DNA from: Falsiroseomonas algicola
Lineage (GTDB): Bacteria > Pseudomonadota > Alphaproteobacteria > Acetobacterales > Acetobacteraceae
DNA: 57,588 nt
Assembly: GCF_011040385.1 (NCBI RefSeq)
Contig: NZ_JAAIKB010000023.1
Span: 1-57,588, forward strand
Reading direction: 5' to 3'
Part shown: piece by piece, positions 33,504 through 43,501 of the stretch
Layout: every line of letters begins with the position of its first letter
How positions within the stretch are numbered: the stretch's first letter is position 1
Notes under the pieces: generated by a model
What the model saw: the letters and a program-made list of their open reading frames with translations, nothing else
Databases searched by the model: none
What the model was told of the DNA's origin: nothing
Position numbers and translations under genes: made by a program

Positions 33504-34316
33504 ATGCCTGACGGATCACCCGAGGAACCCCCCGCCGCGATGTCCTTCGCGCCCAGCCCTTCCACGCCCCGCCTCGAGCCCTTCCGGCTGCGTGGGGCGA
33601 ACTTCAACCTGCTGGTGATGCGGCTGCTGGACCATCGCGTGGAGGCGGTGGTGCCCGCCCTCGGCGACCAGTTCCGCCGCGCCCCGGGCTTCCTGCGCTT
33701 CGCCCCCATCGTGGTCGGGCTGGACGACATCCAGGCGCGGCCCCACGACGTGGATTTCCAGGGCCTCGTCCAGCAGCTCCGCGCCATCGAGATCGTGCCC
33801 ATCGGCACCGTCGGCGGCACGCCGGAGATGCGCGTCGCCGCCCAGGGCGCCGGCCTGCCGCCGCTGCGCATGGCCGGCGGGCGGGAGGAGGAGGTGCCCC
33901 TGCCGCCGCCCTCCGCCGCCCCGCCGCCCGTCTACCACGCACCCGCGCCCGCGCCTCCGCCGGAACCGCAGCCCCAGGGCATCGCCCAGGCCGCCATGGT
34001 GATCGACCAGCCCGTGCGTGCGGGCCAACGCATCTGGGCGCAGGGCACGGACCTCATCATCGTCGGCACGGTGAACCGGGGCGCGGAGGTGATCGCGGAT
34101 GGCAACATCCACGTCTATGGCCGCCTGCTCGGCCGCGCCATCGCCGGCGGGCAGGACAATGCGGAGGCGCGGGTCTTCGCGATGAATTTCGACCCCGAAC
34201 TCGTCTCCATCGCCGGCTACTACGCCGTACGGGAAGGGCTCGGGGAGGCACCGATCGGCAAGGCCGTCATGGCCAGGCTGGTCGGCGAGCATATGCGGTT
34301 CGACCCGCTCGGCTGA
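33504..34316 (+). CDS. minC: Septum site-determining protein MinC
   Basis: A 270-residue MinC that blocks FtsZ rings away from midcell when bound to MinD. The N-domain runs to about residue 115 (FRLRGANFNLLVMRLLD onward), a Pro-rich linker follows (PPPSAAPPPVYHAPAPAPPP), and the C-terminal beta-helix carries VRAGQRIWAQGTDLIIVG and NIHVYGRLLGRAIAGG, with the MinD-binding face. Start candidates are 33504 and 33540; neither has a strong ribosome site. It is first in a minCDE operon, 68 bases before minD. Confidence 0.93.
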   Translation: MPDGSPEEPPAAMSFAPSPSTPRLEPFRLRGANFNLLVMRLLDHRVEAVVPALGDQFRRAPGFLRFAPIVVGLDDIQARPHDVDFQGLVQQLRAIEIVPIGTVGGTPEMRVAAQGAGLPPLRMAGGREEEVPLPPPSAAPPPVYHAPAPAPPPEPQPQGIAQAAMVIDQPVRAGQRIWAQGTDLIIVGTVNRGAEVIADGNIHVYGRLLGRAIAGGQDNAEARVFAMNFDPELVSIAGYYAVREGLGEAPIGKAVMARLVGEHMRFDPLG

Positions 34317-34384
34317 GCGGGTTTTCGTCAATCGTGGCAGCGCCCGCGGGCGCGCCGGGCAGAGAAGAAGGGCAGGGGGTCAGC

Positions 34385-35203
34385 ATGGCGGAAGTCATCG
34401 TCGTCACGTCGGGCAAGGGGGGGGTTGGCAAGACCACGTCGTCCGCCGCCTTCGCCACGGGCCTCGCGCAGCGGGGCAAGCGGACGGTTGTCATCGACTT
34501 CGACGTGGGGCTGCGCAACCTCGACCTCATCATGGGGGTCGAGCGCCGCGTGGTGTTCGACATCGTCAACGTCATCAGCGGGGAGGCCCGGCTGAACCAG
34601 GCGCTGATCCGCGACAAGCGCGTGGATTGCCTGCAGATCCTGCCCGCGTCCCAGACCCGGGACAAGGATGCGCTGACCAAGGAAGGCGTCGGCAAGATCA
34701 TCGAGGAACTGTCGAAGGACAACGACTACATCCTCTGCGACAGCCCCGCCGGCATCGAGAAGGGCGCGCTGATGGCGCTCTATTTCGCGGACCAGGCGAT
34801 CGTGGTGACGAACCCCGAGGTGTCGTCGGTGCGCGACAGCGACCGCATCCTCGGCGTGCTGCAATCCAAGTCCCGCCGGGCGGAGGAGAAGCGCGACCCG
34901 GTGAAGGAACACCTGCTGGTCACGCGCTACGACCCCGCCCGCGTCGAGAAGGGGGAGATGCTGAAGCTCGACGACATCCGGGAGATCCTGGCGATCCCGC
35001 TGCTCGGCGTGATCCCGGAAAGCGAGAGCGTGCTGAAGGCGTCCAACACGGGCAACCCCGTGATCATGGACCAGGAGAGCGTCGCCGGTCAGGCCTACAA
35101 GGATGCCGTCTCCCGCTTCCTCGGGGAGAAGGTGGACCATCGCTTCCTGGAGCCGCAGAAGAAGGGCATCTTCTCGCGCCTGTTCGGGGGGAGGGCGGCA
35201 TGA
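34385..35203 (+). CDS. minD: Septum site-determining protein MinD
   Basis: A 272-residue ParA/MinD ATPase. The deviant Walker A SGKGGVGKTT lies at residues 9-18, FDVGLRNLDLIMG is switch I, LCDSPAGIE is Walker B, and the amphipathic membrane-targeting helix sits at the C-terminus (KKGIFSRLFGG). It binds the inner membrane with ATP, recruits MinC and is released by MinE. Its stop overlaps the minE start (ATGA). Full length, all motifs intact. Confidence 0.97.
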   Translation: MAEVIVVTSGKGGVGKTTSSAAFATGLAQRGKRTVVIDFDVGLRNLDLIMGVERRVVFDIVNVISGEARLNQALIRDKRVDCLQILPASQTRDKDALTKEGVGKIIEELSKDNDYILCDSPAGIEKGALMALYFADQAIVVTNPEVSSVRDSDRILGVLQSKSRRAEEKRDPVKEHLLVTRYDPARVEKGEMLKLDDIREILAIPLLGVIPESESVLKASNTGNPVIMDQESVAGQAYKDAVSRFLGEKVDHRFLEPQKKGIFSRLFGGRAA

Positions 35204-35490
35204 GCTGGCTCGCGGACATCTTCCGCAGCCGCAAGCCGGAGCCGGCAACGGCATCCCAGGCGAAGGAGCGGCTGCAGATCGTTCTGGCGCATGAGCGCAT
35301 CGGGCGCACGCGCGAGGATTTCCTGCCGAAGCTGCAGCAGGAGATCGTGGCGGTCGTGGCGCGCTATGTCTCGATCGACCCGGGGCGTGTGAACGTCTCG
35401 CTCGACCGGGGCGGCGACATGTCGACGCTGGCGATCGAGATCGACCTGCCCGGGCCGGGCGCCCAGGGCGGAAGGCGGGCGAGCGCCTGA
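35200..35490 (+). CDS. minE: Cell division topological specificity factor MinE
   Basis: A 96-residue MinE that stimulates the MinD ATPase and drives pole-to-pole oscillation. It has the N-terminal membrane helix MSWLADIFRS, then the MinD-contact segment AKERLQIVLAHERIGRTR, and the dimer/topological domain with FLPKLQQEIVAVVARYVSID. The C-terminus is a little longer and Gly/Arg-rich (GAQGGRRASA). It overlaps the minD stop by four bases. A phosphoribosyltransferase gene follows about 30 bases later. Confidence 0.96.
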   Translation: MSWLADIFRSRKPEPATASQAKERLQIVLAHERIGRTREDFLPKLQQEIVAVVARYVSIDPGRVNVSLDRGGDMSTLAIEIDLPGPGAQGGRRASA

Positions 35491-35519
35491 GGCGCGTCGG
35501 CTTCGGCGCCGCCACGGCG

Positions 35520-36224
35520 GTGCCGCTCCACCGGTTTCGCCATGACGCGCCACTGAAGGCGCATGCCGCCTACCGCGCGGCGAAGGCGGGCGATGCCGAG
35601 GCTGCGGCACGGGTCGTCATCGACCTGGGCATGGAGCTGGTGACCGAGGCGGAGCGACGCTTCGCGCCTGGCATGCGCTATGTCGCACCCCATGCCATCG
35701 AGGCCGCCGGCGACAATGCCATTCCGGCAGTCCTGGCGGCGGCGATGGCCAGTCTCTGCCGTGGCGTGCGCGACGACGACATCACGCAGGCGAACCAGGT
35801 GTGGCACACCGGGGCCGACCCGATGGAGCGGCTGATCTCGCCCGCATCCTTCGATGGGCCCGTCTGCCGTGATGCGCCGTATGTTCTGGTCGATGACGTG
35901 CTGACGATGGGTGGTACGCTGGCGGAGCTGGCTGACTATATTCACCACGGCGGCGGCAGGATCGCGGGCGTGGTGGTCCTGGTCTTCGCCAGCCGGACAG
36001 GACAGCTGGCGGTGCCGCAATCCAGGGTGCGGCAATTGGAAGGGCGCTATGGCGATGAAATCAGATCCGTTTGTAAAGCCGCTCCCGCCAGTCTCACCGG
36101 CGATGAAGCCCAGTACCTCATCGGCTTCCGGACAGCTGACGAACTTCGAAATCGAGCAGCTAAGGCAGCGGAAGAAAGAGATCGGCGCCTACGCGCACGA
36201 GGTGTTCGAACGGGTGAAGGCTGA
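35520..36224 (+). CDS. Phosphoribosyltransferase-domain protein
   Basis: A 234-residue protein with the PRPP-binding motif YVLVDDVLTMGGTLAEL (121-137) of type I phosphoribosyltransferases. The N-terminal region (HDAPLKAHAAYRAAKAGDAE) resembles small proteins found near mobile or polyvalent-protein genes. The substrate base is not evident. The GTG at 35520 is the first usual start in frame, yet the sense reading upstream (VGFGAATA) also looks protein-like, so the true start may be non-standard or the N-terminus may be lost. Sequence towards its end is AT-richer than minCDE, hinting at acquisition. It nests the next gene. Confidence 0.75.
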   Translation: MPLHRFRHDAPLKAHAAYRAAKAGDAEAAARVVIDLGMELVTEAERRFAPGMRYVAPHAIEAAGDNAIPAVLAAAMASLCRGVRDDDITQANQVWHTGADPMERLISPASFDGPVCRDAPYVLVDDVLTMGGTLAELADYIHHGGGRIAGVVVLVFASRTGQLAVPQSRVRQLEGRYGDEIRSVCKAAPASLTGDEAQYLIGFRTADELRNRAAKAAEERDRRLRARGVRTGEG

Positions 36225-36237
36225 GCGGCAGGGCTGA
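36049..36237 (+). CDS. Small protein nested in the phosphoribosyltransferase gene
   Basis: A 62-residue reading frame that overlaps the last 176 bases of the phosphoribosyltransferase gene in another frame. A GGAAGGG box lies four bases before ATG 36049. The C-terminal half, LTNFEIEQLRQRKKEIGAYA then HEVFERVKAERQG, looks like a genuine helical segment. Similar small helical proteins seem to accompany this type of phosphoribosyltransferase, but I cannot confirm that here. No function is known. Confidence 0.5.
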   Translation: MAMKSDPFVKPLPPVSPAMKPSTSSASGQLTNFEIEQLRQRKKEIGAYAHEVFERVKAERQG

Positions 36238-36253
36238 GGCTGGCGGCCCGCGT

Positions 36254-36709
36254 TCAGCGCGGGCAGGGCGCATCCCCGGCCGGCACCGCGACCAGCGTGC
36301 CATCCGCCAGCAGTTGCGCGACGGTTGCATCGGTGAAGAGCTGCGTTGCGCCGCCCGGCTCCCCGAACCAGGGCAGGGCGTAGCCGACGCGGGCCAGCAG
36401 CGGCGCGGATACGCGGTAGCTGTGATAGGGCAGGTCGCGGCAGATGCCCGGCAGCGCGCGGGCGCCGAAGGCGGCGCCGCGGGGGCTCAGGAAGCGCCCC
36501 GTCTCCGGCCCGAAGCGGTCCAGCAGCATCCCCGGCGGCAGCACGATCCAGGTCGCCCGCTCCCCGAAGCCGTTATCGGGCGGCCAGCGATAGCCCTGGG
36601 GCGTCAGCCATTCCCGCGCCAGGTCCGGGCGCGCGCCAGGCGGCAGGGGCAGCGGAGGTTCCGCGCAGGCCGTGACGGCCAGCGCCAGCAGCAGCAAGGC
36701 ACGACGCAC
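36254..36709 (-). CDS. Lipoprotein with TNT (NAD-glycohydrolase toxin) domain
   Basis: A 151-residue protein. A lipobox (LALAVTAC, Cys15) followed by Ala suggests outer-membrane anchoring. From residue 40 it matches the tuberculosis necrotizing toxin domain: GYRWPPDNGFGE, LPPGMLLDRFGPETGRFLSP, ARALPG, PYHSYRV and PWFGEPGGATQLF. The Arg, His and Gln positions that in CpnT serve NAD binding and cleavage have counterparts (R65, R84, H96, Q123). It probably hydrolyses NAD outside the cytoplasm or in target cells. The GTG start lies three bases after the SDR gene stop, so it is co-transcribed. No immunity protein is recognised. Confidence 0.78.
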   Translation of the reverse strand: MRRALLLLALAVTACAEPPLPLPPGARPDLAREWLTPQGYRWPPDNGFGERATWIVLPPGMLLDRFGPETGRFLSPRGAAFGARALPGICRDLPYHSYRVSAPLLARVGYALPWFGEPGGATQLFTDATVAQLLADGTLVAVPAGDAPCPR

Positions 36710-36712
36710 GGC

Positions 36713-38781
<2,069 letters not shown>

Positions 38782-38784
38782 GCC

Positions 38785-39270
38785 ATGACCGGCTTCGATC
38801 CGCGCGCCCACCGCCTGGTGGCGGCGCAGCGGTGGTTCGAGGATTTCACCCTGGGCGAGCGCTTCCCGCTGCCCAGCCGGACCATGACCAGCGGCCTCTT
38901 CGCCGCCTTCCAGGCGGCGAGCGGCGACAACCATCCGATCCACTACGACCGGGACTACTGCCAGGCGCGAGGCCTGCCGGGGATGCTGGCGCATGGCTAC
39001 CAGGTGGCGATCCAGACCGCGGCGGGGGCGGGGCTGTTTCCGCACATGGTCGAGGACTCGCTGAAGGCCTTCCTGGAGCAGTCGAGCCGCTTCCTGGCGC
39101 CGGTCTTCGAGGGCGACACGCTCTACCCCTGCCTCGAGGTCGATGAGCTGTCGCCGAACCGCAGCACCGGCGTGGTCGGCCTGCGCAGCACCGTGCACAA
39201 CCAGCGCGGCGTGCAGGTGCTGGAGGGGCGGCACCGCTACCTGCTGCGGAAGCGCGCTACGGCAGGTTGA
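38785..39270 (+). CDS. MaoC-family (R)-hydratase-like protein
   Basis: A 161-residue hot-dog fold protein. It has the hydratase-2 signature FQAASGDNHPIHYDRDYC with the catalytic Asp/His pair, followed by the HGYQVAIQTAAGAG overhang segment. Such enzymes hydrate or dehydrate enoyl-CoA esters. It starts three bases after pobA and must be co-transcribed, suggesting a step on CoA esters derived from aromatic or fatty acids. Its stop overlaps the convergent secreted-protein gene by 14 bases. Confidence 0.85.
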   Translation: MTGFDPRAHRLVAAQRWFEDFTLGERFPLPSRTMTSGLFAAFQAASGDNHPIHYDRDYCQARGLPGMLAHGYQVAIQTAAGAGLFPHMVEDSLKAFLEQSSRFLAPVFEGDTLYPCLEVDELSPNRSTGVVGLRSTVHNQRGVQVLEGRHRYLLRKRATAG

Positions 39271-39733
39271 GGTCCGTGATGGAGCAGGTATCCACGCGCC
39301 GCCGCTCGATCGTCTGGCCATTGGCGAAGACGATGCGGACATCGTTCACGCACTGCCCGGCCGGCAGCCGCACCACGAGGCGCTGGCCGGGCTGCAGCAC
39401 CTGGCTGCCGAGCCGGTCGGGGCCCCAGCCATTGTCATTGGCGCCGGAGACATAGACCTCCCGCATCGTGAGGCCGCCGGTATTGCCGAGGCGGAAGCTG
39501 GGATCGGCCAGGGTGGAGACGGGGGGCACGTAGCTGCCGCCGGCGGCGCGCTGCCGTTCCCATTGCCGCTGCTGCATGTGCCGCTGGAGCATGTGCTCGT
39601 TGATCGTGCCCGTCAGCGATCCCTGCGGGTTGTTGTATGTCGTGCCGCCGGGGCCATTGGGCAGCCAGTATTGCTGCGCCTGCGCGGCGGGGGCGAGGGC
39701 GAGGGCAAGCAGGGCAAGGGCAGCCGGGCGCAT
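39257..39733 (-). CDS. Secreted hypothetical protein
   Basis: A 158-residue exported protein with a clear signal peptide (LALLALALAPAAQA). A Gln/Arg-rich stretch follows (MLQRHMQQRQWERQRAAG). The C-terminal domain contains MREVYVSGANDNGWGPDRLG and a beta-rich part with two Cys (QCVNDVR, VDTCSITD). This domain type is common in alphaproteobacterial periplasmic proteins but its role is unknown to me. The start at 39733 is chosen over 39748 because of a GGAGA box. A short palindrome (39780-39794) lies just upstream. Confidence 0.7.
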   Translation of the reverse strand: MRPAALALLALALAPAAQAQQYWLPNGPGGTTYNNPQGSLTGTINEHMLQRHMQQRQWERQRAAGGSYVPPVSTLADPSFRLGNTGGLTMREVYVSGANDNGWGPDRLGSQVLQPGQRLVVRLPAGQCVNDVRIVFANGQTIERRRVDTCSITDLNLP

Positions 39734-39827
39734 CGAAGTCTCCGTCATGCTGGACGGGCAGCGCTATAGGCGGCGTCGCGACATCCCTGATGTCATCGCG
39801 TGTTTCCCTGTTTCGCTCACGCCGATG

Positions 39828-40475
39828 TCAGCCGCCGCTGCACTCATGAAAACCGCCGTTGGGCAGGGGCGCGAGTTCGAGGATGCCGAGCACGCGGGGA
39901 TCGCCGTTGCGGGGATCGATCACCAGCGCGCCGCCCTCCGGGAAGGCGCGGCCGGCGACGGGGTCGCCGAAGACCATGATGGCGGGGGTGCGGTGGCCGA
40001 CCAGCACGCGGTTGGTGCGGGGCGGCGGGGCCTCCCCGAACAGGCGCCGGTGCTCCGCCACCACCCAGGCCAGGCGATCGCCGGCATAGTCGTCGGCCAG
40101 CAGGCTGTCGGTCACCGTCACCGTGCCGAAGGCGTGCTCCGCCGTGTCCCGCGCGCGATAGACGGGGCCGGCCAGGATGGGCTGGGCGAGCGGGATGCCG
40201 AGGTCACGCAGCCTCTCGCCGATCCGCGCGGATTGCGCGCGGCCGCTTGAGGAAATGTTGCGCTGGCCCGCGCGGTCGCCGATCCGGTAGCTGCGGTCGC
40301 AATTCTCGCCGCGCGTATCGGCGTGGCGGAAGAACAGCACCAGGCCGCCGGCGCGCAGCCGCTCCACCAGCGCGGCGCCGGCCGGCTGGTCGGCGGTGAC
40401 CGGCACGAGGCGCGTCTGGGCCGCGGCCGGCGTCGCGGCCAGCAGCAGCAGGAAGGCGCGGCGACTAGCCCACAA
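39828..40475 (-). CDS. Exported histidine-phosphatase-like protein
   Basis: A 215-residue protein with an N-terminal leader (RRAFLLLLAATPAAAQ). Its core resembles the histidine phosphatase superfamily: LVLFFRHADTRGENCD (RHA in place of RHG), QRNISSSGRAQSARIG, and the second His in NRVLVGHRTPA. A phosphomonoesterase acting outside the cytoplasm is likely. The TTG start at 40475 is supported by a GGAGG box six to seven bases upstream; no ATG or GTG fits better. It overlaps the end of the oxidoreductase gene by 11 bases, in one operon. Confidence 0.8.
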   Translation of the reverse strand: MWASRRAFLLLLAATPAAAQTRLVPVTADQPAGAALVERLRAGGLVLFFRHADTRGENCDRSYRIGDRAGQRNISSSGRAQSARIGERLRDLGIPLAQPILAGPVYRARDTAEHAFGTVTVTDSLLADDYAGDRLAWVVAEHRRLFGEAPPPRTNRVLVGHRTPAIMVFGDPVAGRAFPEGGALVIDPRNGDPRVLGILELAPLPNGGFHECSGG

Positions 40476-41421
40476 GGATCGCCTCCACCACCTCCTGCAC
40501 CTCCAGCGCCTCCCGCAGCGTGGCGAGGTCCACGCGCTCTCCCTTCGTCAGGCGGGCGAGTTTCGAGAGCTGGCCGCGCAGCACCATCGGGCGCATCTCG
40601 GCATTGGGGATCGCGTCCGGGGCGGGGCGGAAGCTGCCATCCGCCTCGCGCTTCTCGGCGAAGGACCAGTCGCGGAGGCGGATGGAGCCTGCCTCGCAGG
40701 CCAGGCGCCATTCATTCGCCTCGTCCGCCGTGGTGGTGCCGACGCCGCCGCGCAGCGCCACCGGGGTGGCGCCGGCCATGAGGGTGGCGCGCACCGCCGT
40801 CTCCGCCCCATCGCCCTCCGGGAAGGTCGCGTCACGATCCAGCAGCGTGAGGGCGCCGAGCTGCCGGCGCGTCAGGAACAGGAAGTGGGACAGGACCTCC
40901 CGCGTGAAGCCGCCATCGGCGCGCTTCGAGAGCCAGGACGCCGCGCCCATCTGCCAGCTGCGCGGCCAGGCGGCGAAATCGGCGGTGATCGAAAGCGTGC
41001 GCGGGCTGCCGATCTCCGCGCGCCAGGCCGAGAGCTGCGCCACGGCGGGGGAGGAGGCCATCGGGTAGTTGACCGCGGCCCGGGCGCCGGAGGATTCGGC
41101 GCCGGCCACGAAGCGGCGCGCATCGGCCAGGTCGCTGGCCAGCGGCTTCTCCAGGAATACGGCGCGGCCGGCGGCGAAGGCGGCCTCGGCATGCGGGATG
41201 TGGGAGGAGGGGGGCGAGGCGATGTAGAGCGCGTCGCAGGCCTCGATCACCGCACTCGCGCTGTCCAGCATCGGCAGGCCGGGTGCCACCTCCGCCAGGC
41301 GTGTGGCGGCGGCGGGCGAGGGGTCCCAGAGCGCGACGGGCCGCACCTCCTCATGCGTCAGCGCGGCGCGCAGCAGGCGCTCCCCCATGATGCCGAAGCC
41401 GACGATGCCGAGCCTGACCAT
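40465..41421 (-). CDS. Gfo/Idh/MocA family oxidoreductase
   Basis: A 318-residue NAD(P)-dependent oxidoreductase. It has the nucleotide loop LGIVGFGIMGERLL, DALYIASPPSSH, the catalytic-site motif AVFLEKPLASDL and a C-terminal alpha/beta substrate domain ending in VQEVVEAILVG. Family members oxidise or reduce sugars, inositols and similar polyols. It is followed by the exported phosphatase-like gene and preceded by an MFS transporter (30-base gap), so an uptake and oxidation module is possible. Confidence 0.88.
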   Translation of the reverse strand: MVRLGIVGFGIMGERLLRAALTHEEVRPVALWDPSPAAATRLAEVAPGLPMLDSASAVIEACDALYIASPPSSHIPHAEAAFAAGRAVFLEKPLASDLADARRFVAGAESSGARAAVNYPMASSPAVAQLSAWRAEIGSPRTLSITADFAAWPRSWQMGAASWLSKRADGGFTREVLSHFLFLTRRQLGALTLLDRDATFPEGDGAETAVRATLMAGATPVALRGGVGTTTADEANEWRLACEAGSIRLRDWSFAEKREADGSFRPAPDAIPNAEMRPMVLRGQLSKLARLTKGERVDLATLREALEVQEVVEAILVG

Positions 41422-41451
41422 GCAGCCTGTCCCCCGATGTCCCGGCGTGAC

Positions 41452-42660
41452 TTAACGCAGGGCGGCGTCCCGTCCAGCCCGCAGCGCGAAGACGATGGCG
41501 GAAACCATTGCCAGCAGCCCGCAGGCGGTCAGGAAGGGCAGGCGCCAGCTGCCGGTGGCGCCGACCGCCCAGGCGAAGGCGGTGGGGGCGGTGAGGTAGC
41601 CGAGGAAGCACAGCAGGATGGCGCCGGAGGAGGCCTCCGCCACGCGATCCGGCGGCGAGACGCGGGCGACCTCCGCCAGGAAGATCCCGTTCCAGCTGGC
41701 CGCTGTGAAGCCGGAGAGGATGGCCAGCGGGAAGGCCACCAGCCAGTGGCTGCCCGCGCCGAGCGTGATCCACAGCGCCGACAGCCCCGCCGCCAGCAGC
41801 CCATGCAGCGCCAGGCTGCGCGTGGCATCGCCGAGGCGATCTGCCGCCCAGCCCAGCACCAGGCGGCCGGTGACGCCCGCCAACTGCATGGCGGCGAAGA
41901 TGCTGCCGGCGGCGGCCAGGCCCATGCCGTGCTCCTCCACCAGCCAGGTGACGGTGAAGCTGAACAGGCTGCCCTGCAGGGCTGCGAAGGCGAAGGCCTG
42001 CAGGGTCAGGGGCGGCAGCACCGGATGCAGGCGCAGCGCCGTGATCGGCACCAGCAGGCGGCGGATGGTCAGCGCCTCCCGCCAGTCGCGCGTCTCGTCC
42101 CGCTCCGCATCCAGGGCCGGACGCAGCGGCTGGATCAGGGCGGCGCAGGACAGCGCGAGGGCGAGCGCCACCCACATGGCATTCTGCCAGCCGAAGGCGG
42201 CGGCGATGGGCGCGGCGAGGAAACCAGCCAGCGCGCCGCCCGCCGGGGCACCGGCCTGCTTGACGGAGAAGATCAGGACGCGGTGCCGCTTCGGCGCGTG
42301 CTGCTGCAGGATGCGGCTGCCGGCCGGGCCGGTCGGGCCATAGCCGAAGCCCAGCATCAGCGCCGCGACCGGCATCAGCCAGGGGATGCCGAGGGAGGCC
42401 AGGACCAGCGCCAGGCTGCCGATGGCGGCCCCCGCCTGGATCATCCGCAGCGGCCCGTGCCGCGCCACCAGCGGCGTACCGAACAGAAGAAAGGCGATCG
42501 CACCCAGGGTGTTGAGCGAGGAGAAATTGCCGACGGTCTGCGGCGGCAGGCCGAGGTCGCTCAACATCAGCGGCGCGACGACCGGGATGATCTGGTTCAG
42601 GAAGCTGCCCACCGTCTGCATCAGCAGCGTGGCCGACAGCGCCGCGACCCAAGGTTTCAT
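41452..42660 (-). CDS. MFS transporter
   Basis: A 402-residue twelve-helix major facilitator. It opens with a helix-rich MKPWVAALSATLLMQTVGSF and has the FGYGPTGPAGSRIL region (motif C-like), a charged mid-loop (LRPALDAERDETRDWREAL) and the second-half helix with VTGRLVLGWAADRLGD, close to the family motif A. The solute is unknown. It lies between a DUF1028 gene and an oxidoreductase in one minus-strand operon. Confidence 0.85.
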   Translation of the reverse strand: MKPWVAALSATLLMQTVGSFLNQIIPVVAPLMLSDLGLPPQTVGNFSSLNTLGAIAFLLFGTPLVARHGPLRMIQAGAAIGSLALVLASLGIPWLMPVAALMLGFGYGPTGPAGSRILQQHAPKRHRVLIFSVKQAGAPAGGALAGFLAAPIAAAFGWQNAMWVALALALSCAALIQPLRPALDAERDETRDWREALTIRRLLVPITALRLHPVLPPLTLQAFAFAALQGSLFSFTVTWLVEEHGMGLAAAGSIFAAMQLAGVTGRLVLGWAADRLGDATRSLALHGLLAAGLSALWITLGAGSHWLVAFPLAILSGFTAASWNGIFLAEVARVSPPDRVAEASSGAILLCFLGYLTAPTAFAWAVGATGSWRLPFLTACGLLAMVSAIVFALRAGRDAALR

Positions 42661-42670
42661 CCCGCGCGGA

Positions 42671-43390
42671 TCAGCGTCGGAGCCGGATGTCCAGTCCCTG
42701 GCGGATCCAGCGGCCCTCGATCATGTCGAGGTCGGTGATGCCCGAAGGCCGCGCCTTGGAGGGCTGTTCCCGGAGATAGGGCGCGCGGTCGCGCTTCCAG
42801 ATGTCATAGAGGCGGCGCAGTTCGACCAGCGGGAGCGGATGGTCGTCCACGCGCAGCGAGAGGTCCGGGAAATCCTCGGTCGTCGTCAGCACCAGGGCCG
42901 CCGACTGGCGCCCGCGGCGGTCACCGCCCGCGGCCTCCCCGGCATCGAGCGCGGCCAGCAGCCGCTCCGCCAGCTTGAGGTCGTGGTTGGTGGCGAAGGC
43001 GGCGTAGGTATCGGCCAGCACGGCGGGGCCGGCCAGCATGTTGCCGGCGAAGGAGACATGGGCGGAGGTCACGTCCCCGCACCATTCCACGCAGTTCTTG
43101 CCGGTATAGGCGGCGCTGCGGCCGTGGCGGTCCACGGCGTGGATCTGGCGGAGCCCCCGGCCCTCATCCGCCGCCAGGGCGCTCTCGATGGCGGCCGCCG
43201 GCGACAGGCCGCGCGCCATGCCGTCCAGCACGGCGGGGCCGAGATAGCGGTTGGTCATGGACTGGGTGGAGACGGCGCCCACCCCCGATCGGACATGGGG
43301 GCAGGAGGCGCCGACCGCGAAGGCGCAGGTGGTGACGGCGACGGCGAAGGCCCCCGTCTCGGGATCATGGGCGACGACCGACCAGGTCAT
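42671..43390 (-). CDS. DUF1028 family protein
   Basis: A 239-residue member of the DUF1028 family, predicted Ntn-hydrolase-like fold. Family hallmarks are the TWSVVAHDPETGAFAVAVTT opening, ASCPHVRSGVGAVSTQSMTN and YTGKNCVEWCGDVTSAHVSF, and FAGNMLAGPAVL. A C-terminal extension (from about 180) ends in RWIRQGLDIRLRR. The family is often found beside peptide and amino-acid transport genes; no verified activity is known to me. It is first in the operon with the MFS gene and is divergent from a Bug gene. Confidence 0.88.
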   Translation of the reverse strand: MTWSVVAHDPETGAFAVAVTTCAFAVGASCPHVRSGVGAVSTQSMTNRYLGPAVLDGMARGLSPAAAIESALAADEGRGLRQIHAVDRHGRSAAYTGKNCVEWCGDVTSAHVSFAGNMLAGPAVLADTYAAFATNHDLKLAERLLAALDAGEAAGGDRRGRQSAALVLTTTEDFPDLSLRVDDHPLPLVELRRLYDIWKRDRAPYLREQPSKARPSGITDLDMIEGRWIRQGLDIRLRR

Positions 43391-43501
43391 GGCGAGGTTC
43401 CGACTCTACAGAAGGCGGAGACTACAGGCTGAAGCGCGGTTGCGCGCCAGGGGGTCTGCGGCCATTTTGCGCCAAGATCGATCAACGGGAGGACATGGTC
43501 C

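Noticed and set aside
39780-39794. Short palindrome GACATC-CCT-GATGTC upstream of the secreted protein gene
   Set aside because: Only six-base arms and no link to a known regulator; recorded in the gene entry but too weak for a separate site.
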